In this document: piece after piece, positions 8,624 through 17,243 of the stretch | How the letters are laid out: every line of letters begins with the position of its first letter | Position numbering within the stretch: the first letter of the stretch is position 1 | Assembly: GCF_030286555.1 (NCBI RefSeq) | Contig: NZ_JASVWF010000009.1 | Span: 186,001 to 250,000, forward strand | Length of the DNA: 64,000 nucleotides | DNA from: Actinomycetospora termitidis | GTDB taxonomy: Bacteria; Actinomycetota; Actinomycetes; Mycobacteriales; Pseudonocardiaceae | Direction: 5' to 3' | Made by a program: the position numbers and the translations under genes | Notes under the pieces: generated by a model | The model's input: only the letters and a program-made list of their open reading frames with translations | Told to the model about the DNA's origin: nothing | Databases searched by the model: none

Positions 8624-9145
8624 GGCGGGACGGACGTGCGGCGCGCGACGGCGCGATGCGGACGTCCGGGACACGGGGTGGAGGGTGCCCAGCGGCGCTG
8701 CCGAGTAGCCCACATGGCTGAGTACGGCCGGGTGGTGTCGGTCACCTCGGGCCGCGGACCCCACGGAGATCTCACCTGTTCCGGCGTCGCCGGAGTGGTG
8801 GGGATCACCGGGGAGGCGTCCCAAATCCGACGTTGCGACCGGACCGCCCTTTGCCGGACAGGGGCCGAGCTGTCACCTTCGTCGCCGTGCGGCTCCGACT
8901 CCTCCTCGCCTCCCGGCGACACGTGGATCTCCTCCGCACGCACAGCGCACTCTGTCGCTGACCCCGCCGGGCCCCATCGGGCCCCGGAGCATCGTTCGCC
9001 GGTGGCCGGCCACCCGGACGTCCCGGGCGACGCATCTCCCCGGCCTCGCCCTCCCGGCGTTCCCCGCACGCCGTCCTGCTCCGTTGCGCACCCCCGGCGC
9101 GGCGTGGTCGTCGTGCTGCTCCCCGAATCGATCGAAGGACTCCCC
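8624..9145. other. Intergenic stretch of about 520 bp between divergent genes
   Basis: No reading frame here has coding character. It must hold the promoters of leader 4 and the MFS gene (leftward) and of the secreted RTX-type protein (rightward). I see no confident -35/-10 pair, repeat or RNA structure. Confidence 0.4.
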
Positions 9146-9898
9146 ATGAACACGTCTCGCTGGACCGCGCTCGCGATCGCGGCGCTCGTCATCCCCCTGG
9201 CCGCGGCCAGCACCGCCCTGGCCGCGCCGGCGCCGGGTCCCGTCAACCTCTGCAACGGCCTGCAGGGCGGGACGTGTGTCGGCACCCCCGCCAACGACAC
9301 CCTGATCGCCGGCCAGCTGATCGACCACATCTACGGCGGAGCCGGCGACGACGACATCGAGCAGAACCTGATCTTCCTGCAGGGCAGCAGCGACGACGCC
9401 CACGGCGGCCCGGGCCGCGACTGCATCGACGGCGGCGGTGGCGTCTCGCGGCAGTTCGGTGACGACGGCGACGACAACGTCCCCTGCGAGTTCACCGCGT
9501 TCGTCGACCCGCAGGCGGCGCTGACCGGGGGGCCGGGCGACGACATCGTCCACGGGGGCAACGGCAACGACTCGATGGACGGGATCTTCGACAGCGACAC
9601 GCTCTACGGCGACGACGGCGACGACCTCCTCAACGACCCGTACCCGAACGACGAGGACAAGCTCTATGGCGGGACCGGCGACGACGTCCTGAACGCCTCC
9701 GACCTCGGTGGCGAGGACTACGTCGACGGCGGTCCCGGCGTCGACACCTGCTACGGCGACTCGGGGGACACCATCGTGAACTGCGAGAAGGTCATCCGCG
9801 TGAACGCGCCGCTGCTGGTGAACCCGTCCGGGCCGGTCCCGCTGCCGAAGGCCCTCGGGATCACCCCGGACGCCTCGGTGCCGCCGCTGGTCAGGTAG
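9146..9898 (+). CDS. Secreted calcium-binding RTX-repeat protein
   Basis: 250 aa. A Sec signal peptide (residues 1-30, charged MNTSR then a hydrophobic stretch ending TALAAPA) is followed by repeated nonapeptide-type motifs GGAGDDDI, GGPGDDIVHGG, GDDGDDLLND and GGTGDDVLNAS, the Ca2+-binding beta-roll signature. Each Asp-rich repeat would bind Ca2+ outside the cell. Four or more Cys in the mature part could form disulfides. There is no lipobox, anchor or enzymatic domain, so the role is unknown. No type I secretion genes are nearby, which agrees with Sec export. Confidence 0.85.
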   Translation: MNTSRWTALAIAALVIPLAAASTALAAPAPGPVNLCNGLQGGTCVGTPANDTLIAGQLIDHIYGGAGDDDIEQNLIFLQGSSDDAHGGPGRDCIDGGGGVSRQFGDDGDDNVPCEFTAFVDPQAALTGGPGDDIVHGGNGNDSMDGIFDSDTLYGDDGDDLLNDPYPNDEDKLYGGTGDDVLNASDLGGEDYVDGGPGVDTCYGDSGDTIVNCEKVIRVNAPLLVNPSGPVPLPKALGITPDASVPPLVR

Positions 9899-9907
9899 GC
9901 CCCGTGA

Positions 9908-9960
9908 CGAGCGAGCGGCACCCTCGCAGCCTCTAGGCGCGCGAGAGTGCCGTTCGCTCG
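9908..9960. terminator. Bidirectional hairpin overlapping the stop of the minus-strand monooxygenase
   Basis: Arms 9908-9927 and 9941-9960 pair over 20 positions with two mismatched or wobble pairs. The loop (9928-9940) contains the TAG stop of the minus-strand gene (9935-9933). It lies between convergent genes and can serve both. Confidence 0.75.
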
Positions 9961-11054
9961 GGGTCGGCGGCCGCCGTCCGGACCAGTGGCAGCAGCTCCC
10001 GGCCGTACGCGGCGACGTCGTCGAGCGGGTCGTAGCCGCGGAGCAGGAACGTCGTCACGCCGAGGTCGACGTAGTCCAGCAGTGCCGCCGCGACCGTCTC
10101 CGGGGTCCCGACGAGGGCCGTCGAGTTCCCGGCCGCCCCGCTCGCGGCGGCGGTCGGGGTCCAGAGGCAGCGGTCGTGGAGCTCGCCGCGCTCGGCCGCC
10201 GCCATCAGGCGTTGCGAGCCGACGTTCGTGCGGGTGCTCTCGTGACCCTGGCGGTGGGTGCTCCGCCCGGTGAAGGAGCCCCCGCCCCCGTCTGCGGCGA
10301 CGATGCGGTCCAGGACGTCGTGCGCGCGCTCCCACGCCTCGTCCTCGGTGGCGCCGAGGATCGGGCGGAAGGACACCGAGATGCGGGGGAGGTCGGTCCG
10401 TCCGGCGGCGCGGGCCGCATCGTGGACCGCGGTGATCTGCTCGGCGGTCTCGGCGAGCGGCTCGCCCCACAGCGCGAACACGTCGGCGTGCTTCCCGCCG
10501 ACCCGGTACGCGTCCGCTGACGAGCCGCCGAAGTAGACCGGGATCCGCGGCTGCCGCACCGGCCGGGCGGACGAGGCCACGTCGGTGACGTCGTAGAACT
10601 CGCCGTGGTGGTCGAAGGGCTCCTCGGCGGTCCACGTGCGCTTCACGACGTCGAGGTACTCGTCGGTGCGCCGGTAGCGGCCGGCCTTGTCGAGGTGGTC
10701 GCCGTCGCGGGCCTGGTCGGCGTCGCTGCCCCCGGAGATCGTGTGCACGGCGACCCGCCCGCCGGAGAACACGTCGAGGGTCGCGAAGGCGCGGGCGGCC
10801 AGGGTCGGCGCCATGAAGCCGGGGCGGTGCGCGATCAGGAACCCGAGACGCTCGGTCCGTCCGGCCGCGTACGCGGCGACCTGGAGCCCGTCCGGGCCCG
10901 AGGCGCTGTGGCCGATCAGGACCTTGTCGAACCCGGCGTCCTCGTGGGCGGTGACGAACCGGGTCAGGAACGCCGGGTCGATCGCGGGCCCGGAGGCCGG
11001 GTGGATCTCGGAGGCGTGCCGGGTGCTGACCTGACCGATGAACTCGACGGGCAT
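9933..11054 (-). CDS. LLM flavin monooxygenase, SsuD-like, paralogue of the ssu-operon enzyme
   Basis: 373 aa from ATG 11054. The ordered motifs are FIGQVSTRHASEIHP, HEDAGFDKVLIGHSASGPDG, RLGFLIAHRPGFMAPTLAAR, GGRVAVHTISGGSD and IPVYFGGSSADAYRVGGKH, that is, an FMNH2-dependent sulfonate monooxygenase-type barrel. It is nearly collinear with the protein at 22165-23274 in the ssu operon, so the two are recent paralogues. It is divergent from an NAD(P)H/FAD reductase (11137) across an 82-bp gap filled by a 48-bp palindrome. The substrate is probably an alkanesulfonate or sulfone; this is inference. Confidence 0.8.
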   Translation of the reverse strand: MPVEFIGQVSTRHASEIHPASGPAIDPAFLTRFVTAHEDAGFDKVLIGHSASGPDGLQVAAYAAGRTERLGFLIAHRPGFMAPTLAARAFATLDVFSGGRVAVHTISGGSDADQARDGDHLDKAGRYRRTDEYLDVVKRTWTAEEPFDHHGEFYDVTDVASSARPVRQPRIPVYFGGSSADAYRVGGKHADVFALWGEPLAETAEQITAVHDAARAAGRTDLPRISVSFRPILGATEDEAWERAHDVLDRIVAADGGGGSFTGRSTHRQGHESTRTNVGSQRLMAAAERGELHDRCLWTPTAAASGAAGNSTALVGTPETVAAALLDYVDLGVTTFLLRGYDPLDDVAAYGRELLPLVRTAAADPERTALSRA

Positions 11055-11071
11055 ACGCGGGGATGTGCTTC

Positions 11072-11119
11072 GCAGGTGAGCACTAATCCGTGTCAGGACA
11101 CGGATTAGTGCTCACCTGC
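11072..11119. repeat. Palindromic element copy 2 (23-bp arms) between divergent genes
   Basis: Arms 11072-11094 and 11097-11119 are exact reverse complements around two bases. The arm opens GCAGGTGAGCACTAATCCG. It fills most of the 82-bp gap between the divergent monooxygenase and reductase genes, so it cannot be a shared terminator here; a bidirectional operator or a transcribed hairpin in both 5' leaders remains possible. The core CCGTGTC is shared with copy 1. Confidence 0.85.
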
Positions 11120-11136
11120 CGGAGGCACCTTGGAGT

Positions 11137-12342
11137 ATGCACATCGTCATCATCGGCGGAGGCCTCGGCGGGAGCACCACGGCCGGGGCCCTCCGCGACC
11201 AGGGGTTCGACGGGGACATCACCCTCGTCGCGCAGGAGCGGCACCTGCCCTACGACCGCCCGCCGCTGTCGAAGGACTACCTCTCCGGCTCCTCGTCGTT
11301 CGACGACGACGTCGTCCTGCACCCGCGGAGCTGGTACGACGAGCAGCGCATCTCCCTGCTCCTGGGCCGCCGGGCGACGACGGTCGACCCCCAGGGGCGC
11401 CGCGTCACGCTGGACGACGGCGCCACCCTCGAGTACGACAAGCTCGTCCTCGCGACCGGCTCCACCGCCCGCACGCTGGACCTGCCCGGCGCCGACGCGC
11501 AGGGCGTCCACACGCTGCGGACGCGCGAGGACTCGGACGCGATCCAGGCCGAGTTCGGCGAGGGACGACGCCTCGTCGTCATCGGGGCCGGGTGGATCGG
11601 CCTCGAGGTCGCGGCCTCGGCCCGGGGCGCCGGGACGGCCGTGACCGTGCTGGAGCACGAGGAGCTGCCGCTGCTGAAGGTGCTCGGTCCGGAGATGGGC
11701 CAGGTGTTCGCGGACCTGCACGTCGAGCACGGGGTCGAGCTGCGGCCGGGCGTCGAGGTCACGGAGATCGTCGTCGACGGCGGCCGGGCGACGGGGGTCC
11801 GGCTCGGCGACGGCAGCACGGTCGAGGCGGACGCCGTGGTGATCGGGGTGGGCGCGGCGCCCGACCTCGAGCTCCCGCGGGCCGCCGGGCTGGACGTCGA
11901 GGACGGCGTGCTGGTCGACGCGTCGCTGCGGTCCAGCGATCCCGACGTGTACGCGGTCGGCGACATCGCCGCGCACGACCACCCGAGCTACGGCCGTCTG
12001 CGGGTCGAGCACTGGAACGCGGCCTCCACCCACCCTGCCACCGCTGCGGCCGCGCTCCTCGGCGGCGACGCCGCCTACACCGACCCGCCGTACTTCTTCT
12101 CCGACCAGTACGACCTCGGGATGGAGTACGTCGGGCACGCCCCGCAGGGCAGCTACACGCGGGTGGTGACCAGCGGCGACGTCGGGAAGCGGGAGTTCGT
12201 CGCGTCCTGGCTCGACGGGTCCGGACGCCTGCTCGCCGTCATGAACGTGAACGTGTGGGAGGGGCTCGACGACCTCCGCGGGTACGTGGGGTCGCAGGAG
12301 TCCGTACCCGAGGAGACGCTGCAGGTCATGAGCCAGGGATAG
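11137..12342 (+). CDS. NAD(P)/FAD-dependent oxidoreductase (ferredoxin-reductase type)
   Basis: 401 aa. The FAD motif IVIIGGGLGGSTTAGALRDQ is at residues 3-22, LPYDRPPLSKDYLSG follows, the NAD(P) motif VVIGAGWIGLEVAASARGAG lies near 150, and DVYAVGDIAAHDHP marks the C-terminal FAD contact. This architecture is that of ferredoxin/rubredoxin reductases. It could supply electrons to an oxygenase. The divergent flavin monooxygenase is a possible partner, although those enzymes usually use small FMN reductases. Its 3' end overlaps the GntR gene on the other strand by 17 bp. Confidence 0.85.
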   Translation: MHIVIIGGGLGGSTTAGALRDQGFDGDITLVAQERHLPYDRPPLSKDYLSGSSSFDDDVVLHPRSWYDEQRISLLLGRRATTVDPQGRRVTLDDGATLEYDKLVLATGSTARTLDLPGADAQGVHTLRTREDSDAIQAEFGEGRRLVVIGAGWIGLEVAASARGAGTAVTVLEHEELPLLKVLGPEMGQVFADLHVEHGVELRPGVEVTEIVVDGGRATGVRLGDGSTVEADAVVIGVGAAPDLELPRAAGLDVEDGVLVDASLRSSDPDVYAVGDIAAHDHPSYGRLRVEHWNAASTHPATAAAALLGGDAAYTDPPYFFSDQYDLGMEYVGHAPQGSYTRVVTSGDVGKREFVASWLDGSGRLLAVMNVNVWEGLDDLRGYVGSQESVPEETLQVMSQG

Positions 12343-13021
12343 CCGACGGGTCGCCGGTGATGGCCGCCGCCGCCAGGTCCGCGGTCCGCCCGATGTGGTC
12401 GAGGTGGGCGCGGCAGGCGGCGTCGGCGTCCCGGGCGACGGCCGCCTCGAAGATGGCCCGGTGCTCGCCGGCCACGTCGCGCCGCCCGCCGTCGACGCGG
12501 ACCGACCAGCGTCGGTAGAGCGACGCGCACTCCTGCAGGTCGGCGACCATCTCGATCATCCGCGGGCTCCCGCACGCCGACATCGTGGCCGCGTGGAACG
12601 CGACGTGGACGTCCATCCACGCCTCGTCCAGCACGTCCGGCCGGTCGGCGGAGACCATCGGCGTGCGCTCCAGGCGGTGGTGGGCGGCCACCAGCTCGCC
12701 CTCCCACGTGAGGTCGCCCCGCTCGATCGACCGCCGGAGCGCCTCGCCCTCGACCAGGCTGCGGACGTCGGTGAGGTCGCGCAGGTCGTCCACGGACGTC
12801 GTCGCGACGGTGAAGCCGAGCTGCGGTGAGGCGCGCACGAGCCGCGCCCCGGCCAGCCGGTTCAGCGCCTCGCGCACCACGTTGAGGCTCACCTCCTCGG
12901 CCGAGGCGATCCCTCCCGGGCGCAGCCGCTCACCCGGGACCAACCGTCCCCCGACGATGTCGGCGCGCAGCCGCTCGAAGGTGCGCTGGGTCAGGGACGG
13001 GGCCGTCCCACGCGATGCCAT
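12326..13021 (-). CDS. GntR-family regulator (FadR subfamily, FCD domain)
   Basis: 231 aa from ATG 13021. A winged helix lies at about residues 10-75 (TFERLRADIVGGRLVPGERL, SLNVVREALNRLAGARLV) and an FCD all-helical effector domain at about 85-220, with metal-ligand-like His/Asp residues (DVHVAFHAA, GEHRAIFEA). TATGCT lies six bases before the ATG, so the mRNA may be leaderless. It is divergent from the meta-cleavage cluster at 13150, which it presumably represses until an aromatic or keto-acid inducer appears. Confidence 0.85.
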   Translation of the reverse strand: MASRGTAPSLTQRTFERLRADIVGGRLVPGERLRPGGIASAEEVSLNVVREALNRLAGARLVRASPQLGFTVATTSVDDLRDLTDVRSLVEGEALRRSIERGDLTWEGELVAAHHRLERTPMVSADRPDVLDEAWMDVHVAFHAATMSACGSPRMIEMVADLQECASLYRRWSVRVDGGRRDVAGEHRAIFEAAVARDADAACRAHLDHIGRTADLAAAAITGDPSAIPGS

Positions 13022-13149
13022 GGGAGCAGCATATCTCCTGCATCCAGCCCAAATATGGATTTTTGCTTGCTCGATGGACTTCCTTCGGCGCACAGTGAGG
13101 GAGCGCGGCCCGCCGCGCTCCCGTTCCCTCCCGGCGGAAGGAGCCGACG

Positions 13150-14076
13150 ATGGCTCTCCACGGTCTCGCCTCGGTGACCATCGGGGTCCCCGACGTCGCG
13201 GCGACCTCGGCGTACTACACCGACTTCGGGCTGGTCCCCGACGACGACGGGTGGTTCTCGACCGCCGACGGCGGCCGCCAGCTGCGGCTCGTGGCGAGCC
13301 CGCACCGGCGGCTCGCGGAACTCGTCGTGCGCGCCGAGGGCCCCGACGACCTCGGGCGCATCGCGGCCTCGCTGACCGCGCTGGGCGTGGTGCACCGGCT
13401 CGAGGGCGACGACCTGGTCACCGCGGAACCGGTGTCCGGCAGCCGGGTCGTGGTGCGTGTCGCGCCGCGGCTGGTCGAGCGGTCGGCGCTGCCGCTGCCC
13501 CCGTACAACGGGCCCGGCCGGGTAGAACGCCACGGTGAGCGGGCGCCGGGCGTGGTGCGCGACGAGCGGGTCCGACCGACCCGCCTCGGGCACGCCGTGC
13601 TGGGCAGCGTCGACATGCCGACGAGCATGCGGTTCTTCGTCGACGGCCTCGGGTTCAAGGTCTCGGACTACATCAGCGACCACGGCGCCTTCATGCGCTG
13701 CTCCGACGAGCACCACAACGTCCTCGTCCTCGCCGCTCCCGTGAACTTCCTGCACCACACCTCGTGGCAGGTCCCGGACGTCGACGAGGTCGGCCGGGGC
13801 GCGACCGCGATGCTCGACGGGCACCCGGACCGGCACGTGTGGGGACTCGGGCGGCATCACGCCGGGTCGAACTTCTTCTGGTACCTCAAGGACCCTGCCG
13901 GCAACTTCAGCGAGTACTTCGCCGACATGGACTGCGACATCGACGACGCGCTCTGGACCCCGGAGGTGTTCCACGGCCGCGAGGGCCTCTACCGCTGGGG
14001 CCCGCCGCCCCCGCCGTCGTTCCTGGAACCCGAGGACCTCGCCGACCTCATGGTCGGCAACCACTCGGGGCACTGA
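13150..14076 (+). CDS. Type I extradiol ring-cleavage dioxygenase (VOC superfamily)
   Basis: 308 aa with two VOC modules (about 5-110 and 140-290). In the second module the metal ligands of the 2-His-1-carboxylate triad are visible: His in RLGHAVLGS, His in FLHHTSWQV and Glu in GNFSEYFAD. Such enzymes open catechols next to the hydroxyl pair using Fe2+ and O2. AAGGAG is six bases before the ATG. It is first in a same-strand set with a flavin hydroxylase, a SnoaL-like protein and an FAH hydrolase, the arrangement of a meta-cleavage pathway. Confidence 0.85.
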   Translation: MALHGLASVTIGVPDVAATSAYYTDFGLVPDDDGWFSTADGGRQLRLVASPHRRLAELVVRAEGPDDLGRIAASLTALGVVHRLEGDDLVTAEPVSGSRVVVRVAPRLVERSALPLPPYNGPGRVERHGERAPGVVRDERVRPTRLGHAVLGSVDMPTSMRFFVDGLGFKVSDYISDHGAFMRCSDEHHNVLVLAAPVNFLHHTSWQVPDVDEVGRGATAMLDGHPDRHVWGLGRHHAGSNFFWYLKDPAGNFSEYFADMDCDIDDALWTPEVFHGREGLYRWGPPPPPSFLEPEDLADLMVGNHSGH

Positions 14077-14088
14077 GGGGGCGCCGAC

Positions 14089-15855
14089 ATGGAGACCATC
14101 GACACCGACGTTCTCGTGGTCGGTGCGGGACCCGCCGGCCTCACCGCCGCGGCCCTGCTCGCCCGCGAGGGCGTGGACGCGCTGACCGTCACGAAGTACC
14201 CGGGGACCGCGCACTCGCCGCGGGCGCACATCACCAACCAGCGGACCATGGAGGTCTTCCGCGACCTGGGGATGGAGGACGCCGTCCGCGCGGTCGCCAC
14301 GCCGAACGAGCTCATGGGCGCGAACGTGTGGGCGACCAGCTTCGCCGCGCCGGAGCTCGCCCGGCTGGCCACCTGGGGCACGGCGGAGGACCGGCTCTCC
14401 GACTACGCCGCCGCCAGCCCGAGCCGGATGTGCAACATCCCGCAGCACGTGCTCGAGCCGGTCATCCTGGAGCGGGCGCTGGAGCTGGGCGCGGACATCC
14501 GGTTCTCCAGCGAGCTCGTCACGGTCACCCAGGACGACGAGCGGGTCGAGGCGGTGATCCGCCATCGGCACACCGGCGAGGAGACCCGCATCCGTGCCCG
14601 GTACGCGATCGGGGCGGACGGCGGGCGCAGCACGGTCGCCGAGCAGCTCGGCTTCGCCTTCGACGGAGAGTCCGGCCTGGGGGCGGCAGCCAACGTCTGG
14701 CTCGAGGCCGACCTGACCCGCTACACCGCGCACCGCCCCGGGACCCTCTACTGGATGTGCCGCCCGGGCAACGACTACTGGGTCGGCAGCGGCACCTGGA
14801 TCTGCGTGAAGCCCTGGACCGAGTGGGTCCTGCTGTTCATGTACGACCCCGCCGAGGAGCCGGACCTGAGCGAGGACGCGGTCCGCGAGCGCGCCCGCGT
14901 GACGATCGGCGACGACGCCGTCGACGTCTCGATCAAGGCCGTCAGCACCTGGCAGATCAACCACGTGGTGGCCCGCGAGTACCGGCGGGGCCGGGTGTTC
15001 CTCGCGGGGGACGCCGCCCACCGGCACCCGCCCGCGAACGGCCTGGGGACGAACACCTCGATCCAGGACTCCTACAACCTGTGCTGGAAGCTCGCCGCCG
15101 TCCTGCGCGGCGAGGCCGGCGAGGAGCTGCTCGACTCCTACGACGCGGAGCGGCAACCGGTCGGGCGGCAGGTCGTGGACCGTGCGATGCAGAGCGTCCG
15201 CGACATGGCTCCACTCAGCGCGGCGTTCGGGTTCCGGCCGGACCAGACGGCGGAGGAGGGCTGGGCGGCCCTCGAGGAACTCTCGTCCGCGTCCGAGGAG
15301 GGACGACGGCGGCGCGCGGAGCTGGCCGCGGCGGTCGAGCTGCAGAACCACCAGTTCAACTGCCACGGGGTCGAGCTCGACCAGCGCTACGAGTCCGGGG
15401 CCGTGCTCGACGACGGGTCGGCGTGGCCGGAGCCGGACCGCGATCCGGAGCTGTACCACCGGCCCACGACCCATCCCGGCGCCCGCGTCCCGCACGCCCG
15501 CCTCCAGGCCGGCGACCGGCCGCTGTCGACCCTCGACCTGTGCGGCGGCGGCCGGTACGCCCTGCTCACCGGGATCGGCGGGGAGGCGTGGTGCGCGGCG
15601 GCGGAGTCGGTGGCCGAGGAGCTCGGCGTGCCCGTGCGGGCCGCCGTCATCGGAGCCGGCCGAGAGTACCTGGACGTCTACGGCGACTGGGCCCGCCGCC
15701 GCGAGGTGGACGACGACGGGTGCGTCCTCGTGCGCCCCGACGGCCACGTCGCCTGGCGCTCGCCGGGCCCGACCGACGACCCGGTGGCGTCCCTGCGCCA
15801 CGCCCTGACCACGACCCTGGCCCGCGCCGGGCGACCCGTCCCCGTAGGAGGCTGA
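14089..15855 (+). CDS. FAD-dependent aromatic hydroxylase (phenol hydroxylase/TfdB/MhpA type)
   Basis: 588 aa. The Rossmann motif VVGAGPAGLTAAALLAREGV is at residues 7-26, the DG motif YAIGADGGRSTVAEQLG near 170-187, and the second FAD motif RVFLAGDAAHRHPPANGLG near 305-323. A thioredoxin-like C-terminal domain (about 450-580) matches the phenol 2-monooxygenase family. It would hydroxylate a phenolic substrate to the catechol cleaved by the adjacent dioxygenase. It starts 12 bases after that gene. The specific phenol cannot be assigned. Confidence 0.88.
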   Translation: METIDTDVLVVGAGPAGLTAAALLAREGVDALTVTKYPGTAHSPRAHITNQRTMEVFRDLGMEDAVRAVATPNELMGANVWATSFAAPELARLATWGTAEDRLSDYAAASPSRMCNIPQHVLEPVILERALELGADIRFSSELVTVTQDDERVEAVIRHRHTGEETRIRARYAIGADGGRSTVAEQLGFAFDGESGLGAAANVWLEADLTRYTAHRPGTLYWMCRPGNDYWVGSGTWICVKPWTEWVLLFMYDPAEEPDLSEDAVRERARVTIGDDAVDVSIKAVSTWQINHVVAREYRRGRVFLAGDAAHRHPPANGLGTNTSIQDSYNLCWKLAAVLRGEAGEELLDSYDAERQPVGRQVVDRAMQSVRDMAPLSAAFGFRPDQTAEEGWAALEELSSASEEGRRRRAELAAAVELQNHQFNCHGVELDQRYESGAVLDDGSAWPEPDRDPELYHRPTTHPGARVPHARLQAGDRPLSTLDLCGGGRYALLTGIGGEAWCAAAESVAEELGVPVRAAVIGAGREYLDVYGDWARRREVDDDGCVLVRPDGHVAWRSPGPTDDPVASLRHALTTTLARAGRPVPVGG

Positions 15856-15857
15856 CC

Positions 15858-16301
15858 GTGTCCGTTCCCGTGACCGCCCCGATGACCGACGAGGCGCGCA
15901 AGCACATCGCGCTGGAGTACCTGAAGCGGCTCGACACCGGCCGCGACGTGCTCGAGCTGTTCGACGAGCACGCTCAGGTCTTCTTCCCGAAGTGCCCGCT
16001 GGCGAACGGGCTCGACGAGATCCGTGCCCTGTTCGGTCGCGTCGGCGAGCTCATCGCCGCGATCAGCCACGACTACGCGTACTTCAACTACATCGCCCAG
16101 GGCGACACCCTCGTCGTCGAAGGAACGTCCTCCGGAACGACGACGGGCGGCGCCACGTGGCGGGCCGGAGTCACCCACGCCGGGCGCTGGTGCGACGTCT
16201 TCGAGATCCGAGACCACCGCATCCAGCGCCTGTTCATCTACCTGGACCCGGACTACGCCGACGCCGACGTCGCGCGCTATCCCTGGCTCGCCCGGTCCTG
16301 A
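15858..16301 (+). CDS. SnoaL-like (NTF2-fold) protein
   Basis: 147 aa from GTG 15858, with TAGGAGG ending eight bases before it and only two bases after the hydroxylase stop. The opening ALEYLKRLDTGRDVLELFDE and later DVFEIRDHRIQRLFIYLDPD fit the NTF2-like ketosteroid-isomerase/SnoaL fold, a small cone with a hydrophobic pocket. Members are isomerases, cyclases or dehydratases. Within this cluster it may process a ring-cleavage intermediate, but the reaction is unknown. Confidence 0.8.
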   Translation: MSVPVTAPMTDEARKHIALEYLKRLDTGRDVLELFDEHAQVFFPKCPLANGLDEIRALFGRVGELIAAISHDYAYFNYIAQGDTLVVEGTSSGTTTGGATWRAGVTHAGRWCDVFEIRDHRIQRLFIYLDPDYADADVARYPWLARS

Positions 16302-16331
16302 ACCACCCCTCACGATCGAAGGAGACCCTCC

Positions 16332-17189
16332 GTGCGTATCGCCAACTCGGCCGGACGCCTCGTGCTCGTGGACCCGTCGTCGGACCCGGACGCCCCGCGC
16401 GGCGTCGACGTGGAGGCCGCCAGCTCCGGCCGCTTCCCGGCGGAGCCACAGGCGGTGTACGACCGGTGGGAGGAGTTCCGGCGCTGGGCCGCCGATGCGG
16501 ACCTGTCCGCGTGCACCCCGCTCGCCGTCGAGACCCTCGGCCCGGTCGCGCCCCGACCGCCGCAGGTGTTCGCGATCGGGCTGAACTACTCCGACCACGC
16601 CGCGGAGTCCGGCTTCGACCTCCCGACGGAGCCGGTCGTGTTCACCAAGTACGCCTCCAGCTTCGCCGGCCCGGTCGGCGACGTCGTGCTCTCCGCCGGG
16701 AACGTGGACTGGGAGGTCGAGCTCGTCGTCGTCCTGGGCCGGGGCGGGGCGCACATCCCGGCTGCCCAGGCGTGGGACCACGTCGCCGGGCTCACCGTCG
16801 GGCAGGACATCAGCGACCGCACGGTGCAGTTCGCGGTCACGCCGCCGCAGTTCGGGCTCGGGAAGTCGTTCCCGGGGTACAGCCCGCTCGGTCCGACCCT
16901 GGCGACGCCGGACGAGGTCCCCGACCCCGACCGGCTCGAGCTCGGCTGCGAGGTCAACGGCACGAGCGTGCAGAAGGGGACCACCGCGGACATGGTCTTC
17001 GACGTCCCGACCCTGATCGCGAAGCTCTCGGCGATCGTGACGCTGCTGCCCGGCGACGTGATCTTCACCGGGACCCCGGCCGGCGTCGGGCAGGGGCGCT
17101 CGCCGCAGCAGTTCCTGCACGACGGGGACGTGCTCACCTCGTGGATCACCGGCCTCGGGCAGCTGCGCCAGGTGTGCCGAGGCAGGTGA
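16332..17189 (+). CDS. Fumarylacetoacetate hydrolase-family protein
   Basis: 285 aa from GTG 16332, with GAAGGAG upstream. A short N-terminal domain is followed by the FAH fold: VFAIGLNYSDHAAESGFDLP, WEVELVVVLGRGG and VGQDISDRTVQF carry the metal-binding acidic residues, then GDVIFTGTPAGVGQG. The family hydrolyses or decarboxylates dicarbonyl acids, fitting a late step after meta-cleavage. Its stop TGA (17187-17189) lies within the left arm of a 46-bp palindrome. Confidence 0.88.
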   Translation: MRIANSAGRLVLVDPSSDPDAPRGVDVEAASSGRFPAEPQAVYDRWEEFRRWAADADLSACTPLAVETLGPVAPRPPQVFAIGLNYSDHAAESGFDLPTEPVVFTKYASSFAGPVGDVVLSAGNVDWEVELVVVLGRGGAHIPAAQAWDHVAGLTVGQDISDRTVQFAVTPPQFGLGKSFPGYSPLGPTLATPDEVPDPDRLELGCEVNGTSVQKGTTADMVFDVPTLIAKLSAIVTLLPGDVIFTGTPAGVGQGRSPQQFLHDGDVLTSWITGLGQLRQVCRGR

Positions 17190-17228
17190 GCAGAAATTGT
17201 CGCTATCGCGACAATTTCTGCTCACCTG
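17183..17228. repeat. Palindromic element copy 3 (21-bp arms) between convergent genes
   Basis: The left arm 17183-17203 (beginning CAGGTGAGCAGAAATTGTCG) and the right arm 17208-17228 are exact complements around TATC. The outer arm matches the other copies except that AGCAC is AGCAG, and the opposite arm changed with it. It contains the stop codon of the FAH gene and lies just past the end of the minus-strand operon, so it can act as a two-way terminator here. Confidence 0.85.
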
Positions 17229-17243
17229 GGCGCAGCCCACATC

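Noticed and set aside
7025..9145. Long open region joined upstream of the RTX-type protein
   Set aside because: The part before ATG 9146 is antisense to the MFS transporter and has no domain; the signal peptide right after ATG 9146 fixes the true start.
11083..11140. Short minus-strand frame (RCLRQVSTNPCPDTD end) through the palindrome before the monooxygenase at 9933-11054
   Set aside because: It resembles the tail of leader 3 only because both lie in the same palindrome family; it has no HVDL motif and ends inside the hairpin, so it was not called a gene.
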